30,578 nt of DNA from positions 1-30,578 of the IMG/VR virus record IMGVR_UViG_3300042341_000061; one strand, 5' to 3'. The first letter of the stretch is position 1. Every line of letters starts with the position of its first letter. Origin of the DNA: a virus. A program made the translations under genes and the position numbers. Below the pieces are notes generated by a model. That model worked only from the letters and a program-made list of their open reading frames with translations. It did not search any database and had not been told where the DNA came from. Shown piece after piece: positions 26,725 through 30,578 of this stretch.

Positions 26725-29057
26725 ACTTCTTGTGTTAGTGTTAGGATGTCTACCTCTGTGCTTCCGTCCTCGTTTGTATAAGTTAATTCTATATCGTAAA
26801 CGTTAGTGTTTCCTTCTTCGCCTCTTAGGTATTGGTTAAACTCCGTTATTAAATCGTTTGAGTTTTCTGCGATAATAGTATAACTTGGAGTTACTACAGG
26901 ATAAGTAAATACAACATCCGTGTCTGTAGTAATAGTAGCAGCACTTGCCGTTACACCTGTAGTTCCCATATCTAAAGCAACCTCAGTTACTCCAGTAGGT
27001 AGCAATACACCCACCATTACAGTTAATACTCCCTTTCCTGTCTTAGGGGCGTTTAATGCCTTTATAGAACGAAAATCATTTAACAAAACTAAATCCACAT
27101 CTCCTGTGGTTGTTTCCGTTTTTATCTCGTTTATGATATACCTTTTGTCCCTAATTAATATCCTATCATTCATCTTTAGACTTGTAAGAATAGGAGTAGG
27201 AAATAATCCTTTGACGTAAACTAATCTCTGCTTTTTAGAGTATAAATTAGCTAAGTAGTTATAGTAATATACTTTAAAGATATTTCTTTCAATAGGCTCT
27301 AAAAAGAATGTACTATTATCTTGACCAAAGTTTAAGGTATATTTTGAAGAGTTATAAATTAAATCCTGCCCAAAAGGCATATAGCTTGTTATATGATTTG
27401 TAGAGGTTCCATTGTTAAAGTAGAATGATACCGTCTTTTGCTCATTCATATACAATAAAATAGGCTGCGGAATAATAGGTGCTAAAGTTTTGTCTAAAGA
27501 GTAGCCTACTTGTAAATCCGTTCCTGTAAACTTTTGGTGGCAAAGATTCTCAAAAGGTAATTGTATTACATATTCACCGCCATCGTAATCATATACTTGC
27601 TCTAAATCGCCATATTCACGATTATTATTAGCTGCAAATTGTGTGTTTAAAATAGTAGCACTTTTTAAATGCTTAAATCCTATCTTCTTATACAACTTTA
27701 CACGCTCGTAATCTATGCTATTTATATCAATATGCTTTGTTACGTCTATTATTCTTCCTTTGCTATACCAATCCTCTAAAGGTTCAATCTGAAATATAGT
27801 AGGAGATAAACCATAACACGTTAAGTTGAATTGTTTTAATACACCTGCTACAAAATCGCTTATCTTCATATCTGGGAAATTGCCAGAAATATCTAAGTCT
27901 TTTGTGAATGTGTTATCAGTAACCGTTACATAAGCATAGTCCCAAAAGTTACCACTTGCATTTGTTAAAGAACCATTAATTAACAAATTTAACTCACACC
28001 AATGACCGACAATTACATCGCCTTCCGCTCTGCCTACAAAAGAAAACTCAGTATCTAAAGAACCATCCCAATCTACAATACCTGTATATTGAGCATCGTC
28101 ACCACTAACCGTAGCTATAAGGTTTCCATTTTCATATACATCTATAAAAACATCGCTTGTTAAAGCATCAGCGCCACCTACTTTAAAAGCAGATACATAA
28201 AACTGAATCTGCTTAAGTATTCCGGGTACCGTACCACCTATTGAGTTTGCAGGGTCGTAATTAAACTTTAAAACATTCCTATCTAATATAGCTGCCGTAC
28301 CTACTCCTGTTGCTTGGCTTACCGCAGTAAAATCCAATGCTTTCCTATCTGAGTAAAAAGCAAACGTATCTTTATTCTTTAGCCATAAGTAACAATTCGT
28401 AAACCTCTTGTCATTTAAGAATAATCCTTGAAAATCTATATCATATTTCGTTTCTATAGCTTCAAATACTTTGCTTATTCTTACCGCAGGAAACAACTCG
28501 TAGTAATGCATATGGTGGCTATTCTGGCTTATGTCTTGTTGACCACCACCGCCATACTGCCAAACCCTACTACTTGAGATTAATGGATAGCGTATGTCAT
28601 AGCTTGAAGAACTTGTTATTCGTGTTTGAACTTCTGCACCGTTGTATTCGTGTGTGTAGGGAGACATATCTAAAGTGTTTAGCTTGTCTTCCCCGAAGTA
28701 ATCTTGTAACGTTCTTAAATCACCGTAAAACGTAATGCTATAGCTTTGTGCTAAACCCTTTTTTACATTCGCCTTTTCGAGTTGTATCTTACCCGTTCTA
28801 AATGGAATTAAATCTATCTCTATCCTTGCATCCCTTCTTACCTGATAGTCGTAGCTATTATCTATAGCATTCTCGTAAAAGTGTTTAAATATAGCGTTGT
28901 TATGCTCACTTGCAGGTACGGTAAAACTCTGTGATAAATCAGTAAATGTTTTAGAAATATCCTGTACGTTTTGAATGCTCGATGTTATAGAAATCTTTTC
29001 GTCATCGAATAACTCTAAACGCTCACCTTCAATATATATCTGTACTTTTCTTTCCAT
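26721..29057 (-). CDS. Large tail/baseplate protein (778 aa)
   Basis: The start ATG overlaps the previous gene's stop by one base (29057). The first 150 residues ('KVQIYIEGERLELFDDEKIS', 'QDISKTFTDLSQSFTVPASE', 'FRTGKIQLEKANVKKGLAQS', 'ITFYGDLRTLQDYFGEDKL') form the N-terminal part of a Bacteroidota tail protein family found with the tape measure and probably located at the tail tip. Residues 200-420 look beta-rich and variable, and the C-terminal 120 residues (after 'NDFRSIKALNAPKTGKG') have a Thr/Val-rich domain that may touch the host. I read it as a distal tail or tail-associated baseplate component; no lysozyme or peptidase motif is visible. Confidence 0.8.
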   Translation of the reverse strand: MERKVQIYIEGERLELFDDEKISITSSIQNVQDISKTFTDLSQSFTVPASEHNNAIFKHFYENAIDNSYDYQVRRDARIEIDLIPFRTGKIQLEKANVKKGLAQSYSITFYGDLRTLQDYFGEDKLNTLDMSPYTHEYNGAEVQTRITSSSSYDIRYPLISSSRVWQYGGGGQQDISQNSHHMHYYELFPAVRISKVFEAIETKYDIDFQGLFLNDKRFTNCYLWLKNKDTFAFYSDRKALDFTAVSQATGVGTAAILDRNVLKFNYDPANSIGGTVPGILKQIQFYVSAFKVGGADALTSDVFIDVYENGNLIATVSGDDAQYTGIVDWDGSLDTEFSFVGRAEGDVIVGHWCELNLLINGSLTNASGNFWDYAYVTVTDNTFTKDLDISGNFPDMKISDFVAGVLKQFNLTCYGLSPTIFQIEPLEDWYSKGRIIDVTKHIDINSIDYERVKLYKKIGFKHLKSATILNTQFAANNNREYGDLEQVYDYDGGEYVIQLPFENLCHQKFTGTDLQVGYSLDKTLAPIIPQPILLYMNEQKTVSFYFNNGTSTNHITSYMPFGQDLIYNSSKYTLNFGQDNSTFFLEPIERNIFKVYYYNYLANLYSKKQRLVYVKGLFPTPILTSLKMNDRILIRDKRYIINEIKTETTTGDVDLVLLNDFRSIKALNAPKTGKGVLTVMVGVLLPTGVTEVALDMGTTGVTASAATITTDTDVVFTYPVVTPSYTIIAENSNDLITEFNQYLRGEEGNTNVYDIELTYTNEDGSTEVDILTLTQEV

Positions 29058-30127
29058 TATACTACGTTGTTAATGATGTCACTTGCATACTGAAATTCTA
29101 AAGTATAGTTTATCATTTTCGTGTTTATCTGTTTAAATAACTCCGTGCTTTTGGTGTTTAGTTTAACAGGTCTATTGTCTAACAATATTCTTTCACTTGT
29201 CATTAACTCACGTAGATTCTCGCTGAAGTCCTCAGATACCCAATCCGTATTCACCGTAATAGTTTCTGAATAGTTAGTGTTGAACGTTTTTCTTTGTCCT
29301 TCCAATACGCTATAATTAACAAGGTTGGACTGAAGCAAATTGTACTCGGTGTTTTCTACGTTAATATTACTCTTAGATGCTTTAAAGAAGAACTCTCTTT
29401 GCCACGCTCCGTATCTATTGATAAAGTCGCAGCACACAGGCTCATATTTACATTCTATCTTTGGCTTAAAGGTAGCTTCCCACAATACGTTATTACTTGC
29501 ATCTAAAATCTGCATAGTATTTCCGTTATCATAATATAATGGATACACCCTAAAGGTTGTTATAACTCCTGCCGTTGGTAAAGTTTGTGTAATCGTTGTA
29601 CCTGTATTTAATTCAATGTGCCTTACTTTATTTCCACCCGAATTATACCAAGTAAAACTACCTGCTCTTTTTAAAGTATCTGTAGCTAAATCTGCGTTTG
29701 AATCGTACAAATAGTAATACGTTTTTTGGTCTAATAAGTAAACACCTAAATCTGGGTTGTAACCCTCCGTGTATAATCCGTACCCATCAAATGCTTTATG
29801 CGTTACCGTATCAATTAAAATAAAACTTGTAGTTAGCTTCTTATATCTCTTTACCTGTACATTGCACCACTCCGTATTTATGGTTGTACCGTAATTGTTA
29901 TAGTTGTTTTCAAACGATGCGTGCGTTATATATTCTTTTATGTACGGACTAATATTGTAAGTTGTTTTTGTAACCGTTGGCGCAGGTATAAGCTTACTTA
30001 AAGTATACGTTGCTGAAGCTGGTGCTGAACCTGTGCCATTCCATATTCTTAATTCTATTTTCGTTTCTATTTGCCCTGCTTCATTTATCTCTACTATAAA
30101 CGGAGAACGTGCTGATATATTAGCCAT
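29057..30127 (-). CDS. Tail protein, beta-rich (356 aa)
   Basis: The gene is coupled to the gp10-like gene before it and to the 778-aa gene after it (one-base overlaps). The sequence starts MANISARSPFIVEINEAGQI, then 'ELRIWNGTGSAPASATYTLS' and 'TYNISPYIKEYITHASFENN', features I associate with Bacteroidota phage tail-tip proteins encoded with the large tail protein. Four Cys residues cluster around 'CKYEPVCCDFINRYGAWQRE', a probable metal or disulfide site. It is beta-rich throughout with no membrane segment. A distal tail (Dit-like) or collar role is inferred from its neighbours. Confidence 0.75.
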   Translation of the reverse strand: MANISARSPFIVEINEAGQIETKIELRIWNGTGSAPASATYTLSKLIPAPTVTKTTYNISPYIKEYITHASFENNYNNYGTTINTEWCNVQVKRYKKLTTSFILIDTVTHKAFDGYGLYTEGYNPDLGVYLLDQKTYYYLYDSNADLATDTLKRAGSFTWYNSGGNKVRHIELNTGTTITQTLPTAGVITTFRVYPLYYDNGNTMQILDASNNVLWEATFKPKIECKYEPVCCDFINRYGAWQREFFFKASKSNINVENTEYNLLQSNLVNYSVLEGQRKTFNTNYSETITVNTDWVSEDFSENLRELMTSERILLDNRPVKLNTKSTELFKQINTKMINYTLEFQYASDIINNVV

Positions 30128-30578
30128 TATTTAGGTTGTTTTATTATGTCGTTAAATAGTTTACTTGCTTCAAGTCCGTATTTATCTATTAACTCGTTTG
30201 GTAGGTTTTTGTATGCCGCCTCAAATGGCTTAGTAAAAAATAAACTCGGTTTAATTCCTTTAGAGTATATACTTCTGGTCATTAACCACGCAGTAGATTT
30301 GTAACTCATAAACTTACCGCTCTTTCTATCTTTGAATTGGATTCGTCTTTGTGTAACCCACTTCTCCATAGCTGCCGTTAAGCCACCTTTTTTACCTGTA
30401 CCACTTCCAAATCTAAACGGAGATTGTGGCGCTTTACTTGCACTCTTCTTTCCTTTAACTCCTAAGTCCTGATACGCTCCGTACTCTTCCATACTAAAGT
30501 ACATACCTATGGAATTAGGAAATACTTTTACTTCTCCTTCGATAGAGTTGTATAGCTTCTTACTAACGTTCTTATCCT
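30127..30578 (-). CDS. HK97 gp10-like protein, C-terminal part (start lies across the join at 272)
   Basis: This is the 3' part of the gp10-like gene. The frame is open to the window's right edge, and through the circular join it begins at the ATG at 272. Here the frame covers the conserved 'YGAYQDLGVKG' region, then 'TAAMEKWVTQRRIQFKDRKS' and 'SIYSKGIKPSLFFTKPFEAA' and an Asp/Ile-rich end. An in-frame ATG at 30504 would give only 125 aa and omit the N-terminal helix, so it is not the likely start. Positions 30389-30451 encode exactly the same residues as the left copy despite five base differences. The stop shares a base with the next gene's ATG. Confidence 0.82.
   Translation of the reverse strand, partial: DKNVSKKLYNSIEGEVKVFPNSIGMYFSMEEYGAYQDLGVKGKKSASKAPQSPFRFGSGTGKKGGLTAAMEKWVTQRRIQFKDRKSGKFMSYKSTAWLMTRSIYSKGIKPSLFFTKPFEAAYKNLPNELIDKYGLEASKLFNDIIKQPK
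30389..30578. repeat. Right copy of the 190-bp terminal overlap
   Basis: This is the partner of bases 1-190. Differences are at 30391, 30403, 30424, 30430 and 30451; 30452-30578 (127 bp) are identical to 64-190. All five changed bases are silent in the gp10-like frame. Confidence 0.93.

Noticed and set aside
1-30578. Lysogeny genes, CRISPR arrays, toxin-antitoxin pairs or auxiliary metabolic genes
   Set aside because: No integrase, excisionase, phage repressor, repeat-spacer array, recognisable toxin pair or metabolic enzyme was found on either strand; the methyltransferase and phosphoesterase are common phage functions.

Overview
The window is an almost complete tailed-phage genome (Caudoviricetes, probably a siphovirus). 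The host is probably a Bacteroidota bacterium, most likely Flavobacteriia-like. Support for the host: the DNA is AT-rich; start codons follow A/T-rich leaders rather than GGAGG Shine-Dalgarno sites; the early promoters carry TATATTTG, which fits the Bacteroidota -7 consensus TAnnTTTG; and the portal, connector, tail and scaffold proteins look like families I know from phages and prophages of that phylum. Every supported gene is on the minus strand, so the genome is read from high to low coordinates. I see no integrase, excisionase, CI-type repressor, tRNA or CRISPR array, so a virulent lifestyle is the simplest reading.

The first 190 bases recur at the end (30389-30578), so the molecule is circular or circularly permuted with a unit length of 30,388 bp. 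One gene (HK97 gp10-like, 177 aa) is split across the contig ends. The two copies differ at five positions, all synonymous third codon positions, which points to two co-existing strains rather than a true terminal repeat.

Layout in transcription order, starting at the main early promoter (14243-14272). (1) Early replication/recombination block, 14220 to 6323: small unknown proteins, a DnaA domain IV-like protein, an ERF annealing protein, a YqaJ-type exonuclease, an HNH-AP2 endonuclease, a protein with an SSB-like tail, a replication-initiator-like protein with TGCAAT repeats inside its gene, a RecA/DnaB-type ATPase, NinG and a small nuclease-like protein. Two structured RNA elements with their own TATATTTG boxes lie here (about 10832-10902 and 9971-10067). 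(2) A middle stretch, 6338 to 3129: very short overlapping genes, a phage-encoded sigma factor, and a ParB-methyltransferase fusion. (3) The late block starts with terminase (3145 to 1651), then a putative tail-assembly chaperone with a -1 frameshift on nine Ts (994-1002), tail-completion and gp10-like genes. It continues across the contig join into two large tail proteins, the tape measure, XkdF-like protease, scaffold-like protein, major capsid, probable tail tube, portal, connector, probable receptor-binding proteins, holin-like proteins and an M15 endolysin. It ends at a metallophosphoesterase. Terminators follow the capsid gene, the tail-tube gene, the endolysin and the phosphoesterase.

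Points most worth follow-up are the dual-coding frameshift, the two structured RNAs, the origin-like repeats in the initiator gene, the GxGY-repeat domain inserted in the connector, and the pairing of host-type promoters in the early half with a phage sigma factor and no such promoters between late genes.
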